Below are positions 22,901 to 33,933 of a stretch of 64,000 nt of DNA, piece after piece. The DNA is from Rhyacophila brunnea (taxonomy: Eukaryota > Arthropoda > Insecta > Trichoptera > Rhyacophilidae). Position numbers and translations under genes: made by a program. How positions within the stretch are numbered: position 1 is the stretch's first letter; every line of letters starts with the position of its first letter. Where the stretch lies: contig JAGYXB010001325.1 of the NCBI GenBank assembly GCA_022495005.1, forward strand, positions 1 through 64,000. Reading direction: 5' to 3'. The notes under the pieces were generated by a model. The model did no database searches and had not been told where the DNA came from. It saw only the letters and a list, made by a program, of their open reading frames with translations.

Positions 22901-24910
22901 GTGTATTTGGGTACGGATGTGTGCATATTTTTGGATTTGTTATAAAAATTATAGCATGTAAGAATATTTGTCTGATATAACTTTTTTAAAACTGATAGGT
23001 ATTATTATATATTATCTCATTAGTTAACTCCATCAAATTCTTTGTATTGACAATTTTTGACCTCTTGAATGTAGTATTTATTGATCTATTATTAGGGTTT
23101 GATGATTTATACGCCTGTTGATTGTATTATTAGTGATAGGGGTTTTTTACAAACACTACTACTACTAATTTATTATATAAGTTAGAATTAATTGTATTCG
23201 TTGTAAATGTGTATTTACCATTGGTGAGTGCACATAGTGCCTGAAGAAGCCGAAAGGCGAAGCCCAGGTCGCAAAAAGACTCAAATGTAATAGTAAAAAA
23301 CTTAAATCCATTACAATTTAAATTCAATTTCCATCAAGTACATTCGGTCGATAGTTTTAATATTACAATATGAGTACTTCAGTATCAAAAGATATTATAA
23401 AATATTGCTGAGTGTTTAATAATGAATTATGACAATAATTATTGCTATAAACTAATTAGGATTTATATACATTTTGATTTATATTACAAGTTACAAGTCT
23501 ATAATAATTTTATCAAAATTTTCTAATTACCATTATTGATTATTGATTTCAAATTATGTTATTCTATTCTATATCTTCAGATTTATATATTGTATTTATA
23601 AAAATCCTGAAGATTTCGATAGGCAAAATCCGAGTCGTTAAATAATTATTATGGTATTATACAAAATTCAGATTTTAAATTTTCTTAAATGAACGTATTT
23701 CTGCTAAAAAAATCCAACACAAGCGTGAGACATTCAAGAGAAAATTCAGGATGTATTATGCAGGAAAATATTGCGAAAATTTATCCACATTCCAATCAAA
23801 GTTATGCAATAACTAACACTAATATGGGAATAAACAACTCAATCCGTGTTAGCATATTGATCGGCGATATTAAATACATTACCGCAATTACAAATTCTTT
23901 AATATCCATTTCCCGTAGTGTCCAATTATGGCAAAATCAGTAAATAGCTTACTGCAATTATAATTTCCACATATCCGTTTTTCCACGTAATCAGTTATAT
24001 CCGATGACGTAAACTCCATATAAAATAACTATTGATTGAAAAGTAATTCGATTATAAGTTTCCGGTAGAAATACATCGCACCGTATTGTCATTGTATTTA
24101 TTAAATTGTACCAATTTTACCTACCTCTGTACTTATGTAACAGTAAATAAACTCTCGCTTCTCCGTCATCACGAACAACTACGACCGTCTTCCTTCTGCA
24201 TGACCTATCCACCGCCGAAATAGATACCTACACTACTATCGGAATTCACAATTTACTACTACACTCTAACTACACAGTTTACACTGTCTACTACACATTT
24301 TACAAACGGTACAATTCGTTTTTTTATGTACACATCTACACTCCGACAATTTGTGATTGATAGGTCCGAAGATACAATACAGCTCGCTCCGCTCAAATGA
24401 GCATAGAAATCTTTCCATGGTTTGGTTATGAACCAGGTTTCCAAACTATTTTATGACAACGATTAAATACTTAAAAATATATACTGAAAAGCCGTTATAA
24501 TTCACTATTGCCTATGTATTCGTTTAATTCCGTGATCGAAAATACTAAATCTCGTAATTCAAAATTCTGTTCGGAATTGCAATCAAGTACCTAATCTATT
24601 CAAATTTGATTGTATTACTTTTATACAAGTTGGGATGTTATAAAAATTTTATGCAACCAGGATTTCTTACTAATGTGAACCTTCTGTAAATGAGAATGAG
24701 TGTACCTACCCTACTGATTGATGTTAATCTGTTTGTCCCTGATTGCCACGTGAGAAATCGGGAGCGTTAGTTTCCAGTTCACTTAAAGTTAAAGTGTAGA
24801 ACCAACCTGCCATTAGTGATGCCAATTATTACGAGAGGGTGAGTTTTAATGGACGTAGTTTTATAAATTATTAAAATAAGGAACGTTGAAATCACTCGGA
24901 AGACTGTCCG
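19976..24910. other. Long AT-rich stretch without a recognisable gene
   Basis: Nearly 5 kb with no credible coding region. The segments near 23240 and 23605 share a CTGAAGA-then-CGAWAGGC-then-TCG layout, possibly remnants of one repeat. Open frames such as 23689-23943 have no domain and follow base composition. Confidence 0.45.
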
Positions 24911-24922
24911 CCATTATTTATG

Positions 24923-25119
24923 TTTTTTTTTTTTTAGAATTATTAATAACCATGTCCTTGCTTTTTCGTACAAGGTGGTTGTTGTTAGTAATTTTGAACA
25001 ATCACAAACACCCAGGCTTTGAGAAAAACACATAAATGTTTTTGTCACGACCGGGAATCGAACCCAGGAACTCTCGGGTGGAAGGCGAGCGCCTTACCAA
25101 CTTCACCACGAGAGCCGCC
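24923..25119 (-). mobile_element. SINE family 2, copy with target duplication
   Basis: A complete tRNA-derived SINE on the minus strand. The head has an A box TGGTGAAGTTGG and a perfect B box GGTTCGATTCC (25064-25054). The tail includes ACCTTGTACGAAAAAGCAAG and ends in a run of A (T on +). It is flanked by the 12-bp duplication CCATTATTTATG at 24911-24922 and 25120-25131, which proves insertion by target-primed reverse transcription. Confidence 0.92.
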
Positions 25120-25131
25120 CCATTATTTATG

Positions 25132-26579
25132 TTATAATAAACCTGGTACCTAGTATATAGTGTACATCTTAAATTTATAAATTTAAAATTACATAATGTA
25201 TACATAGAAAAATGTACTATTAACTCACAATTATAAATAGCAAAAAATATCTACTGAACGAAGACAAACTATTGTTACAAACAAAATAAATATAAACCAG
25301 ACACAAAACAGTGATCAATGTGTTTTAACATAACTGCAATACAATATAACAACGGGCAACAATATTTCCAAAGTGCAATAAAAGACAACCTGGCTTTAAA
25401 AATATTTTTAAAATATTAATTAAACTGGTGTGTACGTGGTAAAACGCCATTACAATGGTATTGAAATGGTTATAAATAGTCAACCGCATGGCCCCCACAT
25501 CCTAAAGCGGGCCTCCATCCTATCACTAAGGTTAATAATAGCAGTGCAACGTTCTACTCACAGTAGTGTTCCCCACATAGTATTTTGCGGAAATCCAGGG
25601 TTCCCTGTGAAATAACGTGTACTCCGTGTATTTTTAGCGATTTTTGGTGTTTAAATTCACTTAAAATGCCGGCACTCGGCATCATATCATTATGAAGCCC
25701 TGATCGCGACCCTCTTTTGCGATAGCCAAGTAACATGCAACCCTTCGCCATATTGGATAATAATAGTCATTTTGATTAGTCAGGAAACACACTGAAAATA
25801 ATTATATACTTATAAAAACTACCCGTCAAACTTTTTTACTTGTGTTTATCTCGCTTAGCTAGTCGACCTGCCACGCCGGGCCGCCAGACTAGAGCCCTGT
25901 TATCCCCTTCCCCGTTGAGGGCCATGGTCAACCATTTTGAAGATGGATTGATAACCCGAAAACGTTGTTATAAAACCATTAAAAATTAGTTACGATTACC
26001 GATTTAAATTTTTGATAGAATTTTAATGTAGTTCCAGTTTCTTGTATTGAAATATCATTAATTTTAGGGATGGATACATATACATATATAAGGACTACGT
26101 TTCGAAAATTTTAACATCTTTTATTTTTTTACGAACGAATGTGAACGTCAAATAATCGCGTAGAATCTAACCTTCAACACTGCTACGTGTGAACCAAAAT
26201 TGTACTATAAATAGGCGAAGTAATGATATTATTCGATCTATTTCCTGGTATACGGATATCGCATTTAAATTTTCAGTCACGTCCGTAAAGGGCTTGAACG
26301 TGAAACCGGGTCTTATTTCAATCCGTTCCTAAAGGAATGCCGATAGAACCTGATTCTGCCGTCGAAGCCTCCGCGAACAGATTCTGAATAAACGAATAAG
26401 TGGCCCGTATGGGGATAGTAGTTTCACTAAACCGATGTAGATTTATATTGAAAAATATTCTCTGATATCAAACAGCATAGTGTCATAGTGTTTTGTCACC
26501 TATTTTGACGCTCTTCAACAACATATTACCTATTATTGGGTGGCTGTATGCAAGAATGTATTGGATATAACCCCTTTAA
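25132..26579. other. Non-coding stretch
   Basis: Segments near 25420-25780 and 26150-26450 are less AT-rich but I recognise no gene or domain. The 61- and 65-codon frames at 25430-25751 overlap on opposite strands and look accidental. Confidence 0.4.
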
Positions 26580-26582
26580 ACA

Positions 26583-27200
26583 TTACCTGGCTTTTGAGAG
26601 TTGATAATATTTAAGCTGATCAGTTATTGAAACAAGAGGAGGGTCATGGCCCACACAAGGAGGGGTTGACAGGCCTCTAACCTGCATGGCGGATTGACCA
26701 GCCAAATAAGATAAACACAAACCACAAAATTGCACTAACAGTAAAAAAAATGTCGCCTGCGGCACTATTTCACTTCAAGCATACTACATTTAGATAATTA
26801 TAAGATAAAAATAACTTTTTATATACATCGTTTTTAAATTCTCTGTTGAATTATTATGCTCAATATGCTCAAACTTGTACTTGATATGAAGTAAATAAAA
26901 AACAAACAAACAAATATAGAATACTGAAATATCATATTGACATTTCATTTTGATTTCCATAGTAACGCACGTATATATTATAATTTAGTTGCTAGGACCA
27001 CCCCCTTAGCAACCAATAATAGTCTTTTATTTTTACGGATTTTTCTGAAATAACTTTCCATACAAAACAGAATTAACTGAAAATGAATTCAATTCTGCTT
27101 AAAGATGGCTAAAAGTATTAAAAGAACGCATTGGCATCGTGTTCTGATATATTCTAAAAGTTTCAAATGTCTAGCTAGTCGGAAAGTCAGATGAGCTAAG
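26583..27200. repeat. Dispersed repeat family Z, copy 1
   Basis: Two parts recur in the window. ACCTGGCTTTTGAGAGTTGA near 26587 recurs at about 37325. The segments at 26790-26910 and 27045-27195 recur at 59787-60300, including the words TCCATACAAAACAGAATTAA and AGTTTCAAATGTCTAGCTAG. No coding capacity and no clear ends were seen. Confidence 0.65.
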
Positions 27201-28387
27201 AAAAACGTTGTAATAAAATAAACTGATACGCAAATAAAGAAATCGGGAAGGGTCCTAACCCGTCCCCCAGATATGTAGAAAATATTTAATTTATTGAAAA
27301 TATAGTAGAAAATATTTAGGTGTCCGTGAAATCCACTATAAAAGGTGTAAGCAGGTAAGTTTATAATATTTGCAATTTCTTTCATAATTTACGATATATT
27401 AGCAACGCATGATCTGCCTACTCTACAAGACGTCACTGATTTTAACATAGTTTAATGATAGTTGAGCGTTTGTTCTCTGAAATCTAAATCGATAGGTATT
27501 ATTAAATAAATAAATAAAATTACCATTATGTGAGAAATAGGTACACACATTTTATAGATTTTAGTAGTGAGCACGCGTAGTTATACCGGTTGGCCAGGTG
27601 TTCATCGCTATAATATTCAAAGTGTCTGGATATGGGGAATGTATCCGGAAAAGTGTGGTTTAAGCGACGAGATGCTATAAAGTATAAGTAGTTAGGGTAA
27701 ATACGAAATTCGGTGACATCTGCTAGATTTCGTTAACTCCACCGTCTGCAGCCGCTTTAAAAATAATATCATTAAATTAAGATGGATATTTTTACGAAAT
27801 GGATCCCCCCCGTACAATTTATTTATCCGGCCGTCTATGAAACCGAAGGTCCTGAGTTCGATCCCTCGGCTGATCAAATAAAATGTGTGTTGTTTTTTTT
27901 TGTGTGTTTTGTCCGGTAGGTACAAAGACCCAATGGGTTGAACAATCATTCCTCCTTTAAAAAAATATAATTTAAACTCTTCTATGGATTTTATGGAGAA
28001 CCTATGGATGAAAATGGCAGATTAATTTTTATTATATTCTCGATTTAGGCACCGCTTTCAAAAAACAGTCGCAATAATTAATTGAGAGATATTATATTCA
28101 TCAAATAATATTGTATTGTCTTATAAAAATACAATCGAAAATAAATATTATGTGGAATTTTGGATATTGAATAATATGTTTACTGTTTGAAAAACAAAAC
28201 GGATGAATAACATTACATAATAATCTCACTTATAATAACAAAGAACGTATTATTTTGTATATAAATAAATAATACGTTCATAAAATTACCCATAATTTTG
28301 TATTGTAATATTATGTAAGTTATTAATATTATGTTTATTATTAAATGTTGTATTTGTGTTGTAACAAAGTTCGTTTGAATTTTTCAG
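27201..28387. other. Nmdar2: Intron DNA just upstream of the first visible Nmdar2 exon
   Basis: AT-rich. A tRNA-like B-box word GAGTTCGATCCC at about 27850, followed by T-rich tail sequence, suggests a SINE scrap. It ends in the splice acceptor TTTTTCAG at 28380-28387. I looked for the preceding exon (end of S1, start of M1) and did not find it here or further left. Confidence 0.5.
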
Positions 28388-28555
28388 GTAGGCGTGGTTG
28401 CGATACAAGCTGCGACCTTCATGATCTTCTTGTTCGAGTGGCTGTCACCTAGCGGATTCGACATGAAACTCTCACTGCGCACTGATACACCGAACGCACC
28501 TCATAGATTTTCACTTTTCCGGACATACTGGCTTGTCTGGGCGGTTCTCTTTCAG
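28388..28555 (+). CDS. Nmdar2: Nmdar2 exon: M1 and M2 pore loop (internal, partial gene)
   Basis: First visible exon of an NMDA-type ionotropic glutamate receptor subunit 2, a postsynaptic cation-channel subunit that binds glutamate and assembles with the glycine-binding subunit 1. The 56 codons start in phase 0 after TTTTTCAG and encode most of transmembrane segment M1 ([16 protein letters not shown]), the LSPSGFDMK linker and the re-entrant pore loop M2 ([13 protein letters not shown]). The final codon CAG (28553-28555) is Gln at the position where vertebrate subunit 2 has the N-site Asn that controls Ca2+ permeability and Mg2+ block. The donor is CAG|GTTTAC. The apparent upstream ATG-like start is not real: this is an internal exon. 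The family match is strong, and subunit 2 is preferred over subunit 1 from downstream motifs. Confidence 0.95.
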
Positions 28556-28653
28556 GTTTACGTCTTTGCTAATACTCTAAACGTTTTTACGTCTACGTAT
28601 AGATGGCTCTCTATTGCAATATAATATAATAATTGTAACAGATTGTAAATAAG

Positions 28654-28892
28654 AGGCCATCCATGGACTGAAACCGTATACGGTTTAGATCCGTGTGCCA
28701 TACTAAACTTATGATTTTTGATCATGAAAATATATTTTCACTAAATTTGTAATTGTAAGTGTATGGTATGAACGGATACGATCAGATGCTTATAATATAC
28801 TTTGTGGAAATATATTTCCATGACCAGAAAAGATAAGCTTAGTTTAAGCACACGGTTCGAAACCGCATACGGTTTCAGTCCATGGATGGCCT
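28654..28892. repeat. MITE with about 90-bp inverted ends in Nmdar2 intron
   Basis: A 239-bp element beginning AGGCCATCCATGGACTGAAA, with the near inverse at its right end and similarity continuing inward through CCGTRTRCGGTTT and ATATATTTYCA. It lies 98 bases after the exon that ends with the pore Gln codon. No target duplication is clear. In pre-mRNA it would fold into a long hairpin. Confidence 0.85.
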
Positions 28893-28896
28893 ATTA

Positions 28897-28945
28897 ATTA
28901 TAACAATGTCTTCAAATAATTATTATTTGAAGACATTGTTATAAT
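28897..28945. repeat. Perfect 23-bp palindrome
   Basis: ATTATAACAATGTCTTCAAA begins the left arm (28897-28919) and the exact reverse complement fills 28923-28945, with a 3-base loop. It directly follows the MITE at 28654-28892. Confidence 0.9.
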
Positions 28946-29812
28946 CTATTTAACATTGTCTCCACTCTGTACCCAAAAACAAGAATAGTTAATATTTAAA
29001 ACAACTTTTATAAATTTAACATTAATATTGTTAAACAGTTTCAATGTATTATTAAATTTAAATTTTATAATGAATATTTGCAGGTAACATTTAATTATTG
29101 TAGGTTGATTTTAAAAATGTAATATAATAATAATTAATACCTAACATCACATTTTCTGGAAAATAAAAATGCATTTGAATTGAAATAATAGTACCTATTA
29201 TGTAAGTTTCGGTTTCAATACAAACATTCCATCTCTTTAAGAAACACTGTTCTATAGTAGTGATAACCATGTCATTATAAATATAATTATTTTCAAAAAA
29301 TTATGAGGAAACCCTAATTTTATACAAATTGAGCTTTACTTATACTGTCACCTCCTAAAGGACGGGGGGGGGGGCGTAGATTGCACTTTAATTAATAAAT
29401 ATGTATCTGGAAACATTAAAAAGATTTTTTTTTAAGTTAAAGAAGAATAAAATTTGATATACGTATTAGATATTAGTCATTAAAAATGATATTTTTTTTT
29501 TTTTGACTAAGGTTTTGTGCTGATGGTTGCGTCATTTTGAATTTGAAATATAGAATTAAGTGATGTATAAAAAAAGGGATTTTATTTTATATTAATAGAA
29601 TGCTTCTATTCAATTTTGTTGAAGTAGAAGAGGGTAACTATAAAATTGCTTATTTGCTAGAAATTGCAACGTCTCGTAATCGACACTGTTCGTGTCTTCA
29701 TGAATTGGCCCGATGATAGTTCAGGCCTCATGTCATTGGATCCCCTGGGATACAATGTTTTCGACGGTAACAGTACATAGAACAAAAATTGAAAATGTGT
29801 ACTAAGGCTGAT
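28946..29812. other. Nmdar2 intron, AT-rich
   Basis: No gene. The segment near 29380-29460 (TTAATTAATAAATATGTATC and following) matches an arm of the long inverted-repeat element at 47391-48030. A G-run of 13 lies near 29366. Confidence 0.5.
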
Positions 29813-30007
29813 TTTTTTTTTTTAGAATTATTAATAACCATGTCCTTGCTTTTTCGTACAAGGTAGTTTTGTTAGTAATTTTGAACAATCACAAACACCC
29901 AGGCTTTGAGACAAACACATAAATATTGTGTGTCCTGACCGGGAATCGAACCCAAGAACTCTCGGGTGGAAGGCAAGCGCCTTACGCACTGCACCACGAG
30001 CTGCCTC
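29813..30007 (-). mobile_element. SINE family 2, second copy with target duplication
   Basis: Same tRNA-derived SINE as 24923-25119, minus strand, with B box GGTTCGATTCC and a tail containing TACGAAAAAGCAAGGACATG and terminal A run. It is flanked by the 13-bp duplication TACTAAGGCTGAT at 29800-29812 and 30008-30020. It lies in an Nmdar2 intron in antisense orientation. Confidence 0.92.
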
Positions 30008-30020
30008 TACTAAGGCTGAT

Positions 30021-30442
30021 GATTAAATTATCAGCAAGTTAATTAGCATTGCAAATTAATTTGTATCATTTTTTTATACTGACATTAACACATGATGCAT
30101 GATCAATGTACCCTAAAAGCTGTCTTTCATTATTTAGATGCACAATCACGTAAAAATTTAAAAATCTAAGTAAGAAACCAGTTAAACAATGTGCCGTTAG
30201 CAGTATGCCATCTTCGGTTTATTTTTACTTACAAACCATGCTTAGGTACAACACTGCTCAACTTACTGTTAAGCAATTAATTATTCCATCGTTGCAAACT
30301 CAACCACACTAACTATTTAGGATTCCTTTCTTTCTTTAAATTTTACCGCCATTGAGAATGTGCTGCCACTGCACTGCACTGAAAAATATAACCAGCCTAC
30401 CCTCACAGAGTTACTGGTATTGCCGTATCTTTACCATAATAT
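30021..30442. other. Nmdar2 intron, nothing recognised
   Basis: About 420 bases of ordinary AT-rich intron sequence up to the target duplication of the next element. Confidence 0.4.
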
Positions 30443-30971
30443 CAGTGACGTCTCTAGACAAAATGGCGCCCCTAGGCAGTGAGTGCCAAAATGCCGCCAC
30501 ATTTTTTATACACAGTACTTTATAATTATCATCCTTTCATGACTCCAATATCTAAGAAATGTGTTATATGGATACATTACTAACAATATATATACCACTA
30601 AATCTAATTTAAATGCCATCTCTGCTTCAATAGACAATATTGCGAGTCTACGGTTTCAGAGAGGTATATTTAAAAATACACTTGACAACTTCCAAAACTC
30701 GTGAGTGACTGGCAAACATATTTGGATACATTTTAAATTAGGTATGCACGTGTCATTACTGTTCACCAAGAACGTGACGTCCTAGGACAACGGAAGTAAA
30801 CTAGACATCGCGAACCCGACAATAAAATCTCTCTTATGTCCATTATTACTAAGTATATGTAGCTATTTATATATATATATATACCGAGTAATTCTTCTCG
30901 AATTGCCGCCCTTTGGGTAACTGCCGCCCCCAGCCGACGCTCAATCTGTCTACCCCCACGAGACGTCACTG
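30443..30971. mobile_element. Non-autonomous hAT-like element beside a splice acceptor
   Basis: A 529-bp element with inverted ends CAGTGACGTCTC, flanked by the 8-bp duplication CATAATAT (30435-30442 and 30972-30979), as expected for hAT elements. It has no transposase. Its right end is only 41 bases from the first base of the M3 exon at 31013, so the region of the branch point is largely new sequence. Confidence 0.88.
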
Positions 30972-31012
30972 CATAATATCACTGAAAATAATTATGACAA
31001 TATCGTTTCCAG

Positions 31013-31137
31013 GCCGCTGTCCATGTGGATTCTCCAAGAGGATTCACAGCTCGGTTCATGACGAACGTCTGGGCCATGTTTGCTGTCGTCTTCCTTGCCA
31101 TATACACTGCCAACTTAGCTGCCTTCATGATAACAAG
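31013..31137 (+). CDS. Nmdar2: Nmdar2 exon: M3 channel helix
   Basis: This exon has 41 codons plus two bases. It follows acceptor TTTCCAG and ends at AAG|GTAAAT in phase 2. It encodes [11 protein letters not shown], the outer part of the pore after M2, then the M3 helix [20 protein letters not shown]. The family signature SYTANLAAF is present with Ile in place of the first Ser. M3 lines the pore and couples ligand-domain closure to gate opening. The upstream exon ends in phase 0 and this one begins in phase 0, so they join cleanly. AAF-MIT-R leads into the S2 segment of the next exon. Confidence 0.95.
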
Positions 31138-31295
31138 GTAAATACCATCTTATACAATGTGGAATGGTACTCTTTCCTACATACCGAGTAAACTGAGGCT
31201 ACTTTACCTTTTCACTAATTTTAATAAACTGTTTTGTTTTATTCAACGAATAAGGCGCAAGATTTGAGGATGTAGCATTCTATATATTGTAGATA

Positions 31296-31674
31296 CATAA
31301 TTTGAAGACATCTCATGCATATACACACTAGAAAAAATCATTTTGTAGAAAAAAAATTCGACACCCGACGGGATTTGCAGCACTATGCTTTTCCAATTAA
31401 GCTACGGACATCTTACTAAATTACAACAATTTAAACTAGTGGTTTTTACATAAAATGCTTATCAAATTGCGTTGTAATATTGTCTATCGGTTTTAATACA
31501 TTAAATTAAGGTGGGTATCAATTAATTCCTTAATTACAAACCGACGTCAGAAATTGGAGAGGCATACAGGCGCGAATCCAGTAGATACAGGTTCAAATCC
31601 CGTCGGGTGTCGTATTTTTTTCTGCAAAATGATTTTTTCTAGTGTGTATATGCATGAGATGTTTTCAAATTATG
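31296..31674. repeat. Foldback element with tRNA-like heads at both ends
   Basis: A 379-bp inverted repeat in an Nmdar2 intron. Arms of about 90 bases start CATAATTTGAARACATCTCA and run through AAAAAATCATTTTG to CGACACCCGACGGGATTTG. The left copy carries a tRNA-like segment on the minus strand and the right copy a B box GGTTCAAATCC on the plus strand (31592-31602). The body matches the SINE at 44190-44460. It looks like a SINE joined to an inverted partial copy of itself. Confidence 0.75.
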
Positions 31675-32504
31675 TATTTTCACTAATTTCCTATTTAATG
31701 TTTATAAAAATAAACTATAGGCTGTTTTTATGTTTTATTTAGGCATTATAATATTACCTACATTAAAGCTTATATTATAAACTATTGATTTCAATTTTTT
31801 ATTGGCATCCTCTCATATTTTAAAAAATAAAATAGGTACTATTGTAGGTATAGTGCAGTAAAGAAGTTCTTGAAGGGGTTACTTTACTCCATAAAGTTTA
31901 ATACTTTATGAATAAAAATACACTTTTTATACAAGATATTTACTTTTACCACAAAATCGACATTTCACGCTAATTAAAGATTATATTGATGCTTATTAGT
32001 TCTAGTAGCCATCTATGAATTAAAACTAATGTTCGGTACCTAAATATAAAGTTGAGTATCATATTGGCAGGAAACGTTAAAACATATTTTTGATACCTCA
32101 GCTTACGTACAATACCTCTATGTTACGTATCCATTGAGTCAAAAAGCAGTGCTACTGTTATAAAATTTGTGGATTCAATTTATTTTTATTTAGGTTCAAG
32201 AAAACATATTTTTTTCCTGAAAATAAATATTTTTGTTTTGTTTTTCTTTAATCAAATATTTAAAATACTAGTTAGGTATACATCTCTAGTGATACCTGCA
32301 TTCTGTCGTCCGCATAGCTGAAATTGTCTGTCGAAATTCTGTCGAACCTGAATGTTTCCTCTTACGATGAGCATTTCTAATTGATTTACTTTCCTTTCTG
32401 AATAATATGTTGCTAAAGAATTGCAGAACTCTTGGAGATACATTTTTCTATTATTGTTTTTATAATGTTTATGATATACTAAGAAAAATGTTTATTGTTT
32501 ACAG
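31675..32504. other. Nmdar2 intron, nothing recognised
   Basis: AT-rich intron sequence ending with acceptor TTTACAG at 32498-32504. No repeat with clear ends was seen. Confidence 0.45.
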
Positions 32505-32657
32505 GGAAGAATTTCATGAGTTTTCTGGATTAGATGACCATCGATTAGCCCGGCCATCTTCACACAAGCCTATGTTCAAATTCGGCACAATCCCTTGGAG
32601 TCACACCGATTCAACTTTAGCGAGATATTTTAAGGATATGCATGGCTATATGAAAGT
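32505..32657 (+). CDS. Nmdar2: Nmdar2 exon: start of S2 ligand-binding lobe
   Basis: A 153-nt exon that completes the split Arg codon AG|G and ends in phase 2 (GT) at the donor GTGAGT-like GTGAGTAA. It encodes [35 protein letters not shown] and FKDMHGYMK. This is the S2 segment after M3, including the GT.P.S.T region of the ligand pocket in which Ser and Thr contact the glutamate gamma-carboxylate in vertebrate subunit 2. It is extracellular. The phase joins both neighbours. Confidence 0.95.
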
Positions 32658-32894
32658 GTGAGTAATATTTAAGTCACCTATATCTACATATACCTATGTC
32701 CCCATACGTCAGTTGAAAGGGAAAGGCTTATCAAGTTGGTCCATCCATCAGGTGGACCGGTCAGCAAATAATTGTGACTTGCTATATTGGAGGGAAAAAT
32801 TCAAAACTTTTAATAAGTTTACCACATTTTACAGCGAGTAAAGCTTTTCCTTATCGAAGCTTAACCATACTAGATCAATTTAGTGCGTTGATTG

Positions 32895-33283
32895 CAGTGG
32901 CGAAGGGTAGAGTTAGGCTGTGAAGTTCGACATAAATATTGGAGACTAAACTTTGTCAGTCATACGTATCTGTTTTCATTGAACTAAGACTACAATGTAT
33001 AGATAGTGTTTGTTAGTTTTTAAAATTCAATTAAACCCTGCCTAATCAAACCCATAATAGATAATAGTAAAAAAATATCTGTTTATCTATAAAATATCTA
33101 AAATTATGCCATTAAACCATACATGTTGTATGTAACTAACTATTATGGTTTCAGTTTAGGTTGGGTTTAATTGAATTTTAAAAACTTACTAACACCATCA
33201 TCAAATTGTATTCTTTATTTCAATGAAAACAAATACGTTTGACTGACAAAGTTTAGTGTGCACAATTTGATGATGTGCCACTG
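32895..33283. repeat. MITE family A, copy 3
   Basis: A 389-bp copy in an Nmdar2 intron with left end CAGTGGCGAAGGGTAGAGTT and right end GATGTGCCACTG. Its internal arms match the other copies, but its right terminal 25 bases have diverged. Confidence 0.8.
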
Positions 33284-33933
33284 GTTGATAACATACCTAG
33301 AAAGAAACGAGTCAAATTTTTTATTACCTTTATCATCAGGAAAGAATAATTGTGGACTCAATTGAATTTTATTATATGGACGGGCCTGCGAGCACTCCAA
33401 ATAATGCTGGCATATTCTAGAATACTTAATATGTCGTCGATGTTTTGTAAAAAAGCGAAACTACCATTTTGGTGAAATCGAGATTTTAATGAAAAAACAA
33501 TATGTACAACTAGCTTTGTTGTATAAAAACGGCGAATTTGTATCTCCACAGGAAAGTACTTAAAAACGATAATCGTAAGAGCAAATATCCACTTAGTATT
33601 ACGAATAAGGAGCTAATGTAACATATTAGGCCTTTTAAAATATTAGAAATATTATTATAATGCCTATTATAAAGACAGTATTTTTTCTACGCTTTATTAT
33701 AAACTTGTTGGACATTTTATAATCATCCACAGGTAAGTAATTAATAAATAAATTTCAAAAGTTAAAAATCCTCCTCCAGTAAAATAGCATTTTGGTTAAT
33801 TCGCCCTTTTTACAAAACAACGACGATGTATAATGTATGTAGCATAATTTCGAAAGCTTATAACAAAACTTTTATCTCAAATTAATATAATAATTTAGAG
33901 TTCATTTCTAAAATATTATGTTACTTATTTCAG
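33284..33933. other. Nmdar2 intron, nothing recognised
   Basis: No gene or repeat with ends recognised. The overlapping minus-strand frames at 33215-33549 carry no domain. It ends in acceptor TTATTTCAG. Confidence 0.45.

Noticed and set aside
23240..23280. Hammerhead ribozyme
   Set aside because: CTGAAGA resembles the CTGATGA core, but the required bases and three stems are not present.
28394..28624. Open frame starting with GTG as a complete gene
   Set aside because: It is an internal receptor exon (28388-28555) plus intron read-through.
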